From Mycobacterium sp. 1081908.1 (GTDB taxonomy: Bacteria > Actinomycetota > Actinomycetes > Mycobacteriales > Mycobacteriaceae), in NCBI RefSeq assembly GCF_001673535.1, contig NZ_LZLY01000121.1:45887-109886 (forward strand): DNA of 64,000 nucleotides, in the 5' to 3' direction. The number at the start of each line of letters is the position of its first letter. The stretch's first letter is position 1. Of the stretch, positions 34,531 to 42,723 are shown in pieces. The notes beneath the pieces are model-generated. The model worked only from the letters and a program-made list of their open reading frames with translations, was not told the DNA's origin and made no database searches. The translations under genes and the position numbers were made by a program.

Positions 34531-35514
34531 GTGGCGATACTCGACGACTACGCCGGCGTGGCGTTTGACCTCGCCGACTGGTCGCCGGTCCGGACCCGTT
34601 GCGAGGTAACGGTTTTCGACCGGCACCTATCCGAGGCGCAGGCCGCCGAGGCGTTGCGGCCCTTCGACGTGATCTGCACCATGCGCGAGCGCATGGCGCT
34701 GCCGCGCACGCTCATCGAGCGGCTGCCGAACCTCAAGCTGATCACCATCGTCGGGCGGAGCCTGCCGAACCTGGACACGGCCGCGGCCACCGAGCGCGGC
34801 GTCCTGGTCGCCCACTCGGACTTCGCCAACCCCCGATTCTCCGCGGTTCGCGACGCGACCCCGGAACTGGCCTGGGGGCTGTTGATCGCGACGGTGCGCA
34901 ATCTGGCCGAAGAGCATCGGCGGATGCGCGACGGGGGATGGCAGGCGAGCACCGGGATGACGTTGTCCGGCAAGACTCTTGGGCTGCTCGGCCTGGGCCG
35001 GACGGGCAAGCGCATGGCCGAGTACGCGAAAGCCTTTGGCATGCCGGTCCTTGCGTGGAGCCAGAATCTGACCGACGAGGCCGCCGCGGCGGCCGGCGCG
35101 CGCCGGGTCGAGAAGGCGGCCCTGTTCGCCGAATCCGACGTGGTGTCGATCCACCTGGTGCTCTCCGAGCGCACCCGCGGGCTGGTCGGCCAACCGGAGC
35201 TGGCCCTCATGAGGCCGCACGCCTACCTGATCAACACCTCGCGCGGGCCGATCGTGGACGAGGCCGCGCTGATCGACGCGCTGCGGACGGGCCGCATCGC
35301 GGGGGCCGGGCTCGACGTCTACGACGCCGAACCGCCGCCGCCCGACCATCCGCTACGGGCGCTGGCGAACGTGACGCTGTCTCCCCACCTGGGCTACGTC
35401 ACCCGCGAAATGCTCGGCGCCTTCTACGAAGACACCGTCGAGGCCGTCGCCGCCTGGCTGGACGGGGCGCCCGTCCGGATCGCCAACCCCGAGGCTCAGA
35501 ACTCGCCGAGGTAG
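34531..35514 (+). CDS. D-2-hydroxyacid dehydrogenase family protein
   Basis: A protein of about 327 residues. The NAD-binding Rossmann motif is GLLGLGRTGKRMAEY, and the catalytic set is recognisable as Arg in NTSRGPIVDEAAL, Glu in LDVYDAEPPP, and His in LSPHLGYVTREML. It should reduce or oxidise a 2-hydroxy/2-keto acid with NAD(H). GTG 34531 is chosen; the frame extends to a CTG at 34516 overlapping the preceding stop, giving (L)TLPKVAILDDYAG, and homologues often start MPKVAILDDY, so a non-standard upstream start is possible. Its end overlaps the convergent VOC gene by 19 bases, unusual for unrelated genes. Confidence 0.85.
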   Translation: MAILDDYAGVAFDLADWSPVRTRCEVTVFDRHLSEAQAAEALRPFDVICTMRERMALPRTLIERLPNLKLITIVGRSLPNLDTAAATERGVLVAHSDFANPRFSAVRDATPELAWGLLIATVRNLAEEHRRMRDGGWQASTGMTLSGKTLGLLGLGRTGKRMAEYAKAFGMPVLAWSQNLTDEAAAAAGARRVEKAALFAESDVVSIHLVLSERTRGLVGQPELALMRPHAYLINTSRGPIVDEAALIDALRTGRIAGAGLDVYDAEPPPPDHPLRALANVTLSPHLGYVTREMLGAFYEDTVEAVAAWLDGAPVRIANPEAQNSPR

Positions 35515-36749
35515 AAGCGGGCGCCCTGATCGTCGGCGCATTCGGCGGTCACGCCGTACGGCTGGCGGGCCGGCTCCGCGAGCACCGTGCCACCGGCCTC
35601 GCGCACGCGCGCGACGGCCGCGTCGATGTCCGGCACCGTCCACATCGGCACCGTCGTCGGACTGGCGCTGCCCCCGGCCGCGCCGGCCATCGGGTGGGTG
35701 CCCACCACCTGCCAGCCGTCGGCCACCCGGCCGGGCTCGAAGGTCCACCCCAGCACCGCGCCGTAGAAGTCGCGGAAACCCGCGGAATCGGGCACCTGGT
35801 AGGTGACGTACGACAGCTCGCCGGGCCCGGACCCGTTGAGCTCCGGGCGCTTTCGCCCGGGCGCCGGTTCGAACACCGCGAACGCGGCCCCGTGCGGGTC
35901 GGTGGCGTCGAGCAACACTCCGTAGTCGGTCTGGCGCACTTCGCCCGCGGCACCGCCCGCCTCGGTTATCGCCGCCCGGGCGGCGTGCACGTCGGCGACG
36001 GCGTAGCAGCAGAACAGGGTGGGCGGCCCGGGTTGCGCCGAAATGCCGGTCGGCAGATCGGTGTTGGTGACCCGGTGCGATGCGGGATCGTACGTCCAGC
36101 CCAGGACGTGGCCGTAGAAGGCGGCCGCGCGATCGGCGTCGGGGCACCACACCGAGACGTATCCGATGTCGCCGTGCCGGATGCCCGCCGCGGGCCCGGA
36201 CATCATCCAGCGATGCCCGAACGGGTCGATCACGGTCGCGTTGCGGCTGCCGTAGCTTTCGTACGTCTCGCGCTGGACGGTGGCGCCGTGTTCCCGCGCC
36301 GTGCGCAGGGCGGCGTCGGTGTCGCCGACGCGCAGCATCAGGCTCACCGAAACCCCGTCGGGCGCGGGGGCCTTGAGCCCGAGTTCCGGATACTCGTCGG
36401 CCAGGTACAGCACCCCGTCCCCGATCGCGATCTCCGCGTGCCCGATCCGGCCGTCGTCCATCACGATCGGCTCGCCGACCACGACGGCGCCGAACGCGTC
36501 GGCGTACCAGGCGATCGCCGCGCGAGCGTTCGCGACGCTCAGGTAGGGCAGCGCAGCCGGGCGCGGGGCGTCGCGATCCGCGGACGGCTCGGTCAGTTCG
36601 GACAGGGCGGTGGCGGTGCCGCTCATGACAACTCCTTCCGGTAGGGAAATTGCGGATTCCAGCCGGCGGCGCAGCCGCGCGGCGAAGTCCGGATCTGGTT
36701 GCACCGGAAGGTCATCGGCGCGCAGCACGTCCAGCGGGTCCGAGCTCAT
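35496..36749 (-). CDS. Triple-domain VOC (glyoxalase/bleomycin-resistance fold) protein
   Basis: A 417-residue protein with three VOC modules: about residues 60-180 (PYLSVANARAAIAWYADAFG to DPFGHRW), 190-290 (GYVSVWCPDADRAAAFYGHVLGW to VFEPAPG) and 300-410 (SYVTYQVPDSAGFRDFYGAVLGW to RFYLGEF). The first ~40 residues (DPDFAARLRRRLESA) form a separate helical lead typical of VOC proteins encoded beside sigma factors. ATG 36749 overlaps the sigma-factor stop (ATGA); an internal ATG at 36626 would remove the lead. Such proteins bind small molecules or metals; the ligand here is unknown. Coupling suggests the VOC protein is tied to the sigma factor's response. Confidence 0.85.
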   Translation of the reverse strand: MSSDPLDVLRADDLPVQPDPDFAARLRRRLESAISLPEGVVMSGTATALSELTEPSADRDAPRPAALPYLSVANARAAIAWYADAFGAVVVGEPIVMDDGRIGHAEIAIGDGVLYLADEYPELGLKAPAPDGVSVSLMLRVGDTDAALRTAREHGATVQRETYESYGSRNATVIDPFGHRWMMSGPAAGIRHGDIGYVSVWCPDADRAAAFYGHVLGWTYDPASHRVTNTDLPTGISAQPGPPTLFCCYAVADVHAARAAITEAGGAAGEVRQTDYGVLLDATDPHGAAFAVFEPAPGRKRPELNGSGPGELSYVTYQVPDSAGFRDFYGAVLGWTFEPGRVADGWQVVGTHPMAGAAGGSASPTTVPMWTVPDIDAAVARVREAGGTVLAEPARQPYGVTAECADDQGARFYLGEF

Positions 36750-37267
36750 GGCGTGCCTCCTTCCGGATACTGCCGTTTGAAGGCCCGGCGGGCCCGGACC
36801 AGGAGCGCCTCGGTGGCGTGCACGGTGCGTCCCATCAGCTCGGCGCACTCGCCGACCGAGCAGTCGTCCATGTAGCGCAGCACCAGCACGGCGCGGTGCG
36901 GCTCGGCCAGCCGGGACAGCACCGCTTCGGCGACCAGGCGATCCAGCTCGGCGTCCCAGTCGTCGACCGGGTCCGCGGGCTCGGGCGGATCGGCCACCGG
37001 CACGGTCAGCCGGTGCTGACCGCGCCGGTAGTGGTCGGCCAGCTTGTGGCGTGCCACGCCGAGCAGCCACGGGATCGACACCGGCGGCGGGTCGCTCTTG
37101 CGCGCGGCGTCCATGGCCGCGAGAAACGTCTCCGACGTCAGGTCCTCCGCCGTCACCCGATCACCGCAGCGGCGGACGAAGTACCCGTACACCACGGGCA
37201 ACGCCTCGTCGTACAGCTCGAGCAACGCGCGGCGAGCGTCGGATTGAGAATCCGCTTCGGCGCTCAC
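36746..37267 (-). CDS. ECF-like RNA polymerase sigma factor
   Basis: A 173-residue sigma-70 family protein with region 2 (VYGYFVRRCGDRVTAEDLTSETFLAAM, interacting with core polymerase and the -10) and region 4 (LAEPHRAVLVLRYMDDCSVGECAELMG, binding the -35), and no regions 1 or 3, as in ECF factors. GTG 37267 starts (M)SAEADSQSDARRALLELYDEALP. No classical anti-sigma gene is adjacent; instead a coupled VOC protein gene follows, a pairing seen for several actinobacterial ECF groups. It may read its own promoter; AT-rich TATA just upstream could be part of it. Confidence 0.85.
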   Translation of the reverse strand: MSAEADSQSDARRALLELYDEALPVVYGYFVRRCGDRVTAEDLTSETFLAAMDAARKSDPPPVSIPWLLGVARHKLADHYRRGQHRLTVPVADPPEPADPVDDWDAELDRLVAEAVLSRLAEPHRAVLVLRYMDDCSVGECAELMGRTVHATEALLVRARRAFKRQYPEGGTP

Positions 37268-37319
37268 ACCTATATCGTCGCCGCGGCGGCCCGAACTCCG
37301 ACGGGCTGGGGAAAAAAAA

Positions 37320-38372
37320 TTACTGCCAGATCACCGGCGGCCCGTGCGGATGGCACTCGGCGAGGACCGCGAACTCCCCACCGGGCCAGCTGCGGGCCCG
37401 CACCAGAAACCGGATCGGTGCGCCGGGCCCGTCGCGGGCCGGCTCCAGCGTCAGGTGCGCGAACGGGGACCCCGCGTCGGCCCGCATGCCGAGCGCCTCG
37501 ATCCCGTCGCGGACCGCGGCGCGCTCTTCGTCGGACAGGTACTGCCAGGTGATCGAATGCCACAGCACGGTCAGCGCTCCGGCGGCGAGGGTCATCCCGG
37601 CGACCGCCTCGGCCGCCGTCCGGCGCTCGAGGCGCGCCGGGACGTTCCGGGCGACGGCGATGGCGCCGCGCAGCCGGCGCAACCGGTCGTCCTGGTCGGG
37701 CCAGACATAGCTCAACGCGGTCACTTCCCCCTCGGCGCCGGTGACATCAATGGGCGCGATGTCGTAGCCGTTTCGCTCGACGACGCGCAGCACCCCGTCG
37801 GGCGGCAGCGTGCCGCGCCACGCGTCGTCGATGGTGACCGGCGAGTCCGGCGGTCCCCACCGGCCTGCGTTGTGGCGGTAGTGGTAATGGTCGGCGCGCA
37901 TGTTCAGCCCCGCGCTCGACCCGATCTCGAAAAGCCTTATCGGCAAGTCCAATCCGCGGTTGAGCAGCAGCAGGCCGCCGATCAGCGCGGCGGATCGGCC
38001 CACCTCGTTGGTCTGCGGCGGCTGATGAAGGGCGGCGCGCAACGGGTCGGCGTTCCGCGCCGCGGTGCGCAGGATCTCGGGCCACGCGTGCGCCGCATCC
38101 CAGCGGCCGCCGGTGCTGGGATACCAGCGGCGCAACTGCGGCGCCCGGCCGTCGAGCACCAACCGGTGCAGCCCGCCGAGCAGCCGAAGCGGCATCGCGT
38201 GGCGCGAGGGTGCGTCCTCGTGGCCGGACAGGATGGTCGCGAAGACGCCGCCCGCTTCGACGTCGCCGGCCACCAGCTCGAAGAGCTCCCCGTACATCGG
38301 GGAGCCGGAGCCCGCGCAGAACCGGCCCTGGGAGCGCAGCATGTGCAGCAGGTGCTCGGTGCCCCCGCTCAT
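37320..38372 (-). CDS. DUF2332 family protein, Rv0690c homologue
   Basis: A 350-residue DUF2332 protein. Family features include LFEIGSSAGLNMRADHYHYR, resembling an S-adenosylmethionine-binding glycine region, and ALTVLWHSITWQYLSDEER, so a methyltransferase-like fold is possible but not proven. ATG 38372 overlaps the mftR stop (ATGA), so its translation follows that of the mycofactocin repressor. This arrangement suggests a role linked to mycofactocin physiology; that is inference from position. The nearest downstream gene on the same strand is the sigma factor, 52 bases away across an A-rich stretch. Confidence 0.85.
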   Translation of the reverse strand: MSGGTEHLLHMLRSQGRFCAGSGSPMYGELFELVAGDVEAGGVFATILSGHEDAPSRHAMPLRLLGGLHRLVLDGRAPQLRRWYPSTGGRWDAAHAWPEILRTAARNADPLRAALHQPPQTNEVGRSAALIGGLLLLNRGLDLPIRLFEIGSSAGLNMRADHYHYRHNAGRWGPPDSPVTIDDAWRGTLPPDGVLRVVERNGYDIAPIDVTGAEGEVTALSYVWPDQDDRLRRLRGAIAVARNVPARLERRTAAEAVAGMTLAAGALTVLWHSITWQYLSDEERAAVRDGIEALGMRADAGSPFAHLTLEPARDGPGAPIRFLVRARSWPGGEFAVLAECHPHGPPVIWQ

Positions 38373-38962
38373 CGGTCCAGCCTTTCCAGCCCGGCCCCGA
38401 CGACGTCGAACGCGTTGCCGAGCGCGGTCGGCAGCGGCACGGATTCGTCGGAGAGCCAGTGCTCGTAGGCGCTCAGCGCCACCCCGAGCATCGTCCAGGC
38501 GACGGTCTGCGGCAGCGGGTCGGTCGTCTTGACGCCCAACCGATGGGCCACGAAGCCGGCCATCACCTCGCGCCAGCCTGCATACATCGTCATCGAATAG
38601 GCCTGCAGCTCCGCGGTTTCCAGGATGACGCGCATGCGCTGCCGGTGCCGGACCGTTTCGCACTCGTCGAAGGTGTTGAACGCCAACAGGGCCCCGCGCA
38701 GCGCCTCGTCGAGGGGCACCCGAGGGTCGACGTTGTCGAGCAGCTCCCGCAGGTGCGCCAGGTGGGCGTCGAAGTCGCCCCACAGGATCGCGTTCTTGGA
38801 TGCGTAATAGCGAAACACCGTGCGGCGGGCGATGCCGGCCGCGTGCGCCACGTCGTCGACGCTCACCTCGGCGAACCCCCGGGCGGCGAACAGGTCGAGG
38901 GCGACGTCGGTGATGTGCCCCGGTGTCGTCGAACGGCGTCGGCCCACCCGCGGCTGCGGCAT
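38369..38962 (-). CDS. mftR: Mycofactocin system TetR repressor MftR
   Basis: A 197-residue TetR protein, homologue of Rv0691c. After a basic N-terminus (MPQPRVGRRRSTTP) comes the helix-turn-helix (ITDVALDLFAARGFAEVSVDDVAHAAGIARRTVFRYYASK, spanning about residues 17-55), then the MftR-type C-terminal domain. Published work on MftR homologues shows they repress the mft promoter and are released by long-chain acyl-CoAs. ATG 38962 is selected because upstream in-frame codons read back through the intergenic region. It is divergent from mftA, 91 bases away. Confidence 0.92.
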   Translation of the reverse strand: MPQPRVGRRRSTTPGHITDVALDLFAARGFAEVSVDDVAHAAGIARRTVFRYYASKNAILWGDFDAHLAHLRELLDNVDPRVPLDEALRGALLAFNTFDECETVRHRQRMRVILETAELQAYSMTMYAGWREVMAGFVAHRLGVKTTDPLPQTVAWTMLGVALSAYEHWLSDESVPLPTALGNAFDVVGAGLERLDR

Positions 38963-38976
38963 GTTCGGACCCGCCC

Positions 38977-39005
38977 TTCCATTGCGGCACTCGATGCCAT
39001 ATTGT
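38977..39005 (+). promoter_or_regulatory. mftA promoter with candidate MftR operator
   Basis: TTCCAT (38977-38982), a 17-base spacer and TATTGT (39000-39005) form the likely mft promoter. An inverted repeat GGCA-N5-TGCC (38986-38998) lies within the spacer, where repressor binding would block polymerase. The -10 is clear; the operator is tentative. Confidence 0.5.
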
Positions 39006-39053
39006 GTCCAGAACGATCCATCCTTGTCGAGTCCCAACGGGAGGAAAAGTTTC

Positions 39054-39143
39054 ATGGAGCACGAAACCGAGACCGAGACCGAGCTCGTCACCGAGACCCT
39101 CGTCGAAGAGGTGTCCATCGACGGGATGTGCGGGGTCTACTGA
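39054..39143 (+). CDS. mftA: Mycofactocin precursor peptide MftA
   Basis: A 29-residue ribosomal precursor. The leader is dominated by Glu/Thr (ETETETELVTETLVEEV) and the core ends IDGMCGVY. MftC oxidatively decarboxylates and crosslinks the terminal Val-Tyr pair, and MftE then releases the C-terminal part for conversion to mycofactocin. GGGAGG lies nine bases before ATG 39054. It is the first gene of the operon; mftB follows within six bases. Confidence 0.95.
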   Translation: MEHETETETELVTETLVEEVSIDGMCGVY

Positions 39144-39148
39144 TCCGC

Positions 39149-39421
39149 GTGTTCGACCCCGATCGCGGGTGGCGGTTGCATCCGCAGGTGGCGGTTCGGC
39201 CGGAGCCGTTCGGCGCGCTGCTCTACCACTTCGGCACCCGCAAGCTGTCCTTTCTGAAGAACCGCACCATCCTCACGGTGGTGCGGTCGCTGGCCGACCA
39301 TCCCGATGTCCGGTCGGCCTGCCGCGCCGCGGGCGTGGACGACTCGGGGCAGGGGCCCTACCTGCACGCGCTGGGCGTGCTGGCGGAGTCAAAGATGTTG
39401 GAACCTCAGGAGACCCGATGA
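39149..39421 (+). CDS. mftB: Mycofactocin precursor-binding chaperone MftB
   Basis: A protein of about 90 residues with the RiPP recognition element fold (PqqD-like). It binds the MftA leader and presents it to MftC. Conserved text is WRLHPQVAVRPEPFGALLYHFGTRKLSFLK, split over residues 8-37. GTG 39149 gives VFDPDRGW, matching the conserved start of the domain; GTG 39128, inside mftA, would add seven residues. Its stop overlaps the mftC start (ATGA). Confidence 0.92.
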   Translation: MFDPDRGWRLHPQVAVRPEPFGALLYHFGTRKLSFLKNRTILTVVRSLADHPDVRSACRAAGVDDSGQGPYLHALGVLAESKMLEPQETR

Positions 39422-40593
39422 CGGTGACCGTTCCGCGGCTGATCGAGCAGTTCGAGCGCGGGCTGGACGCCCCGATCTGCCTGACGTGGGAGCTGACGTA
39501 CGCGTGCAATCTGGCCTGCGTGCACTGCCTCTCGTCGTCGGGCAAGCGCGATCCACGCGAGCTGTCCACGCGCCAGTGCATGGACATCATCGACGAGCTG
39601 GAACGCATGCAGGTGTTCTACGTCAACATCGGCGGCGGCGAGCCCACGGTGCGGCCCGATTTCTGGGAGCTGGTCGACTACGCGACCGCGCACCACGTCG
39701 GCGTGAAGTTCTCGACCAACGGGGTACGGATCACCCCGGAGGTCGCGGCGCGCCTGGCGGCCAGTGACTACGTCGACGTCCAGATCTCGCTCGACGGCGC
39801 CACCGCCGAGGTCAACGACGCGGTCCGCGGCGCCGGCTCGTTCGCGATGGCGGTGCGGGCGCTGGAGAATCTCGCCGCCGCCGGCTTCAAGGATGCCAAG
39901 ATCTCCGTGGTCGTGACCCGGCACAACGTCGACCAGCTCGACGAATTCGCCGCGCTGGCAAGCCGTTACGGCGCCACGCTGCGTATCACCCGCCTGCGCC
40001 CGTCGGGCCGGGGCGCGGACGTCTGGGAAGACCTGCACCCCACCGCCGCCCAGCAGGTTCAGCTCTACGACTGGCTGGTGGCCAAGGGGGAGCGGGTGCT
40101 CACCGGCGACTCCTTCTTCCACCTCGCACCGCTCGGCTCCTCCGGCGCGCTGGCCGGTCTGAACATGTGCGGCGCCGGCCGGGTCGTGTGCCTGATCGAT
40201 CCGGTGGGCGACGTCTACGCCTGCCCGTTCGCCATCCACGACCGCTTCCTGGCCGGAAACGTCCTGTCCGACGGGGGATTTGACAACGTCTGGAAGAACG
40301 CACCGCTGTTTCGCGAGCTCCGCGAACCGCAGTCGGCGGGCGCGTGCGGCAGCTGCGGGCACTACGACAGCTGCCGGGGCGGATGCATGGCGGCCAAGTT
40401 CTTCACCGGCCTGCCGATGGACGGGCCCGACCCCGAATGCGTCCAGGGGCACAGCGAGCAGGCGCTGGCGCGCGACCGCAGCACGCCGAGGCCCCGCGCC
40501 GACCACTCGCGGGGCCGGCCGATCAGCGAACCGGTGCCGCTCACGCTGTCGATGCGACCGCCGGCGCGGCTCTGCAACGAAAGCCCCGTATAA
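39418..40593 (+). CDS. mftC: Mycofactocin radical SAM maturase MftC
   Basis: A 391-residue radical SAM enzyme. The CxxxCxxC motif is Cys30, Cys34 and Cys37 in CNLACVHC, holding the cluster that cleaves S-adenosylmethionine, and GGGEPT follows. A SPASM/Twitch-type C-terminal region carries additional cysteines (CGSCGHYDSCRGGC, and CGAGRVVC with YACPF) for auxiliary iron-sulfur clusters. It decarboxylates the terminal tyrosine of MftA and forms the carbon-carbon bond to valine. A ~45-residue tail rich in Arg/Pro follows the domain. Length equals the M. tuberculosis enzyme. Confidence 0.97.
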   Translation: MTVTVPRLIEQFERGLDAPICLTWELTYACNLACVHCLSSSGKRDPRELSTRQCMDIIDELERMQVFYVNIGGGEPTVRPDFWELVDYATAHHVGVKFSTNGVRITPEVAARLAASDYVDVQISLDGATAEVNDAVRGAGSFAMAVRALENLAAAGFKDAKISVVVTRHNVDQLDEFAALASRYGATLRITRLRPSGRGADVWEDLHPTAAQQVQLYDWLVAKGERVLTGDSFFHLAPLGSSGALAGLNMCGAGRVVCLIDPVGDVYACPFAIHDRFLAGNVLSDGGFDNVWKNAPLFRELREPQSAGACGSCGHYDSCRGGCMAAKFFTGLPMDGPDPECVQGHSEQALARDRSTPRPRADHSRGRPISEPVPLTLSMRPPARLCNESPV

Positions 40594-40595
40594 CC

Positions 40596-41777
40596 GTGGC
40601 CGACCAATGGTTCGAAACGGTCGCCATCGCACAGCAGCGCGCGAAGCGGCGGTTGCCGAAATCCGTTTATTCGGCGCTGCTTGCGGGCAGCGAAAAGGGA
40701 ATCACGGTCGCAGGCAACGTCGAAGCATTTGGTGAACTCGGATTCGCGCCCCACGTCGTCGGCGCGCCGGAAAAGCGCGACCAATCGACTACCGTTATGG
40801 GACAGGATATTTCGTTGCCGGTGGTAATTTCGCCGACGGGCGTCCAGGCGGTCGATCCGGATGGCGAGGTGGCCGTCGCGCGGGCGGCCGCGGCGCGGGG
40901 AACGGCGATGGGGCTGTCCGCTTTCGCAAGCAAACCGATCGAAGAGGTCATCGCCGCCAACCCCAAACTGTTCTTCCAGGTGTACTGGCTCGGCGGGCGC
41001 GACGCCATCGCCGAGCGCGTGGAGCGCGCGCGCCAGGCCGGTGCGGTCGGCTTGATCGTCACCACCGACTGGTCGTTCTCGCACGGGCGTGACTGGGGCA
41101 GTCCCAAGATCCCCGAGGAGATGAACCTGCGGACCATCCTGCGGCAGTCTCCGGAGGCGGTCTTCAAGCCCCGCTGGTTGTGGAAGTACGGCAAGACGCT
41201 GCGCCCGCCGAACCTCAGGGTGCCCAACCAGGCTCGCCGCGGCGAGCCCGGTCCGCCGTTCTTCGCCGCCTACGGGGAGTGGATGGGCACCCCGCCGCCG
41301 ACCTGGGACGACATCGCCTGGCTGCGCGAGCTGTGGGGCGGGCCGTTCATGCTCAAGGGCGTGATGCGCGTCGACGACGCCAAAAGGGCTGTGGATGCTG
41401 GTGTTTCGGCCATCTCGGTGTCGAATCACGGCGGCAACAACCTGGACGGCACGCCGGCGTCGATCCGCGCCCTGCCCGCGGTGGCCGCCGCGGTCGGGGA
41501 CCAGGTCGAGGTGCTGCTCGACGGAGGCATCCGCCGCGGCAGCGACGTCGTCAAGGCGGTGGCGCTCGGGGCGCGCGCGGTGATGATCGGCCGGGCCTAC
41601 CTGTGGGGCCTCGCCGCCGGCGGCCAGGCCGGCGTGGAGAACGTCCTCGACATCTTGCGTGGGGGCATCGACTCGGCGCTGATGGGTCTGGGGCGCTCCT
41701 CGGTTCACGACCTCAGCCCGGACGACCTCTTGGTGCCGGCCGGCTTCACCCGGGCGCTCGGGGTGCCGCCGGCCTAA
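40596..41777 (+). CDS. mftD: Mycofactocin FMN-dependent oxidase MftD
   Basis: A 393-residue enzyme of the FMN-dependent alpha-hydroxyacid oxidase/L-lactate dehydrogenase family. Active-site segments include SPTGVQAVDPDGEVAVARAAA (split), ISVSNHGGNNLDGTP with the catalytic histidine, and LLDGGIRRGSDVVKAVALGA for FMN phosphate binding. It oxidatively deaminates the excised dipeptide-derived intermediate to premycofactocin. GTG 40596 lies two bases after the mftC stop. It is followed by an unusual 205-base gap before mftE. Confidence 0.95.
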   Translation: MADQWFETVAIAQQRAKRRLPKSVYSALLAGSEKGITVAGNVEAFGELGFAPHVVGAPEKRDQSTTVMGQDISLPVVISPTGVQAVDPDGEVAVARAAAARGTAMGLSAFASKPIEEVIAANPKLFFQVYWLGGRDAIAERVERARQAGAVGLIVTTDWSFSHGRDWGSPKIPEEMNLRTILRQSPEAVFKPRWLWKYGKTLRPPNLRVPNQARRGEPGPPFFAAYGEWMGTPPPTWDDIAWLRELWGGPFMLKGVMRVDDAKRAVDAGVSAISVSNHGGNNLDGTPASIRALPAVAAAVGDQVEVLLDGGIRRGSDVVKAVALGARAVMIGRAYLWGLAAGGQAGVENVLDILRGGIDSALMGLGRSSVHDLSPDDLLVPAGFTRALGVPPA

Positions 41778-41982
41778 ATCGGGGCACGTCGGGCCTTTTT
41801 CCCAGGATTGAGCATGACCCGTTTTCACCAGCAGCGCGAAATGGTCCTCTAGCGTGAATCGACGGCGGCGAAAATTGTGGTGCTCGCGAGGCAACCGTGA
41901 CGAACGAGCCCTCAAATTCGACCGCTTGGTGAACAGCCCAGAAAAAAAATATTTTGTAGGGTCAACAATTGGTGCACGCCAG
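41778..41982 (+). promoter_or_regulatory. mftD-mftE gap with an internal promoter and A-tract
   Basis: A 205-base intergenic stretch that is AT-richer than its surroundings. TTGGTG (41926-41931), an 18-base spacer and TATTTT (41950-41955) make a plausible promoter for mftE-F-G. An eight-A run (41942-41949) merges into the 10-bp palindrome AAAATATTTT (41946-41955), a shape that would attract a nucleoid protein such as Lsr2. TAGGGT (41957-41962) is another possible -10. No ORF is supported. Confidence 0.5.
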
Positions 41983-42723
41983 GTGAATTCGTCCTACCAT
42001 CAGCCAGTGCCCGTACTCGGCGAATTAGCAACGATGGCGTCGAGCCAGCTATTCGGCACCTCGCCGTCATTAATGGTCCCGCTCGGGTCGACCGAACAAC
42101 ACGGTCCGCACCTCCCGCTGGACACCGATACCCGGATCGCGACGGCGGTCGCCCGTGGGGTCAGGGCCCGCCTGGAGCAGGCCTGGCTGGTGGCCCCGGC
42201 CATCGCCTACGGGGCCAGCGGCGAGCACCAGGACTTCGCCGGAACGATCTCGATCGGCACCGAAGCCCTGACGGCGCTGCTGGTGGAGTACGGCAGGTCA
42301 GCGGCCTGCTGGGCCCCGCGGCTCGTCTTCGTCAACGGCCACGGCGGCAACGTCGGCGCGTTGCGCGGCGCGGTGAGCACGCTGCGCGCCGAGGGCCGGG
42401 ACGCCGCATGGTGCCCCTGCGTTGCCGCCGGCGGCGACGCCCACGCCGGCCATACCGAAACATCGGTGTTGCTCCATATCTCGCCGGCCGACGTGCTGAC
42501 CGACCGGTGGCTCACCGGCAACCGGGCGCCGTTGGGCGACTTGCTCCCCTCCATGCGCCGCGGGGGCGTCGCGGCGGTCAGCCCGGTCGGGGTGTTGGGC
42601 GACCCGACCACCGCGACGGCCGCCGAGGGCAAGCGCATCTTCGCCGAGATGGTCGACGACTGTGTCCGTCGGGTCGCCCGGTGGTCGCCCGGGCCCGACG
42701 GGATGCTGGAGCGGAGCACATGA
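41983..42723 (+). CDS. mftE: Mycofactocin peptidase MftE (creatininase family)
   Basis: A 246-residue creatininase-like metallopeptidase. Metal-binding motifs are PLGSTEQHGPHLPLDTDT, FVNGHGGN and DAHAGHTETS. It cleaves processed MftA and releases the Val-Tyr-derived end (AHDP). GTG 41983 gives VNSSYHQPVP, which fits the N-terminus of homologues; codons upstream in this frame fall in the non-coding AT-rich gap. There is no strong Shine-Dalgarno. Its stop overlaps the mftF start (ATGA). Confidence 0.93.
   Translation: MNSSYHQPVPVLGELATMASSQLFGTSPSLMVPLGSTEQHGPHLPLDTDTRIATAVARGVRARLEQAWLVAPAIAYGASGEHQDFAGTISIGTEALTALLVEYGRSAACWAPRLVFVNGHGGNVGALRGAVSTLRAEGRDAAWCPCVAAGGDAHAGHTETSVLLHISPADVLTDRWLTGNRAPLGDLLPSMRRGGVAAVSPVGVLGDPTTATAAEGKRIFAEMVDDCVRRVARWSPGPDGMLERST

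Noticed and set aside
35496..37070. Extended N-terminus of the VOC protein into the sigma gene
   Set aside because: The first ~105 codons are an out-of-frame reading of the sigma factor; the coupled ATG at 36749 is the start.
37320..39062. Single long minus-strand protein covering DUF2332 and mftR
   Set aside because: The part before residue ATG 38372 overlaps mftR in another frame; the real start is at the ATGA overlap.
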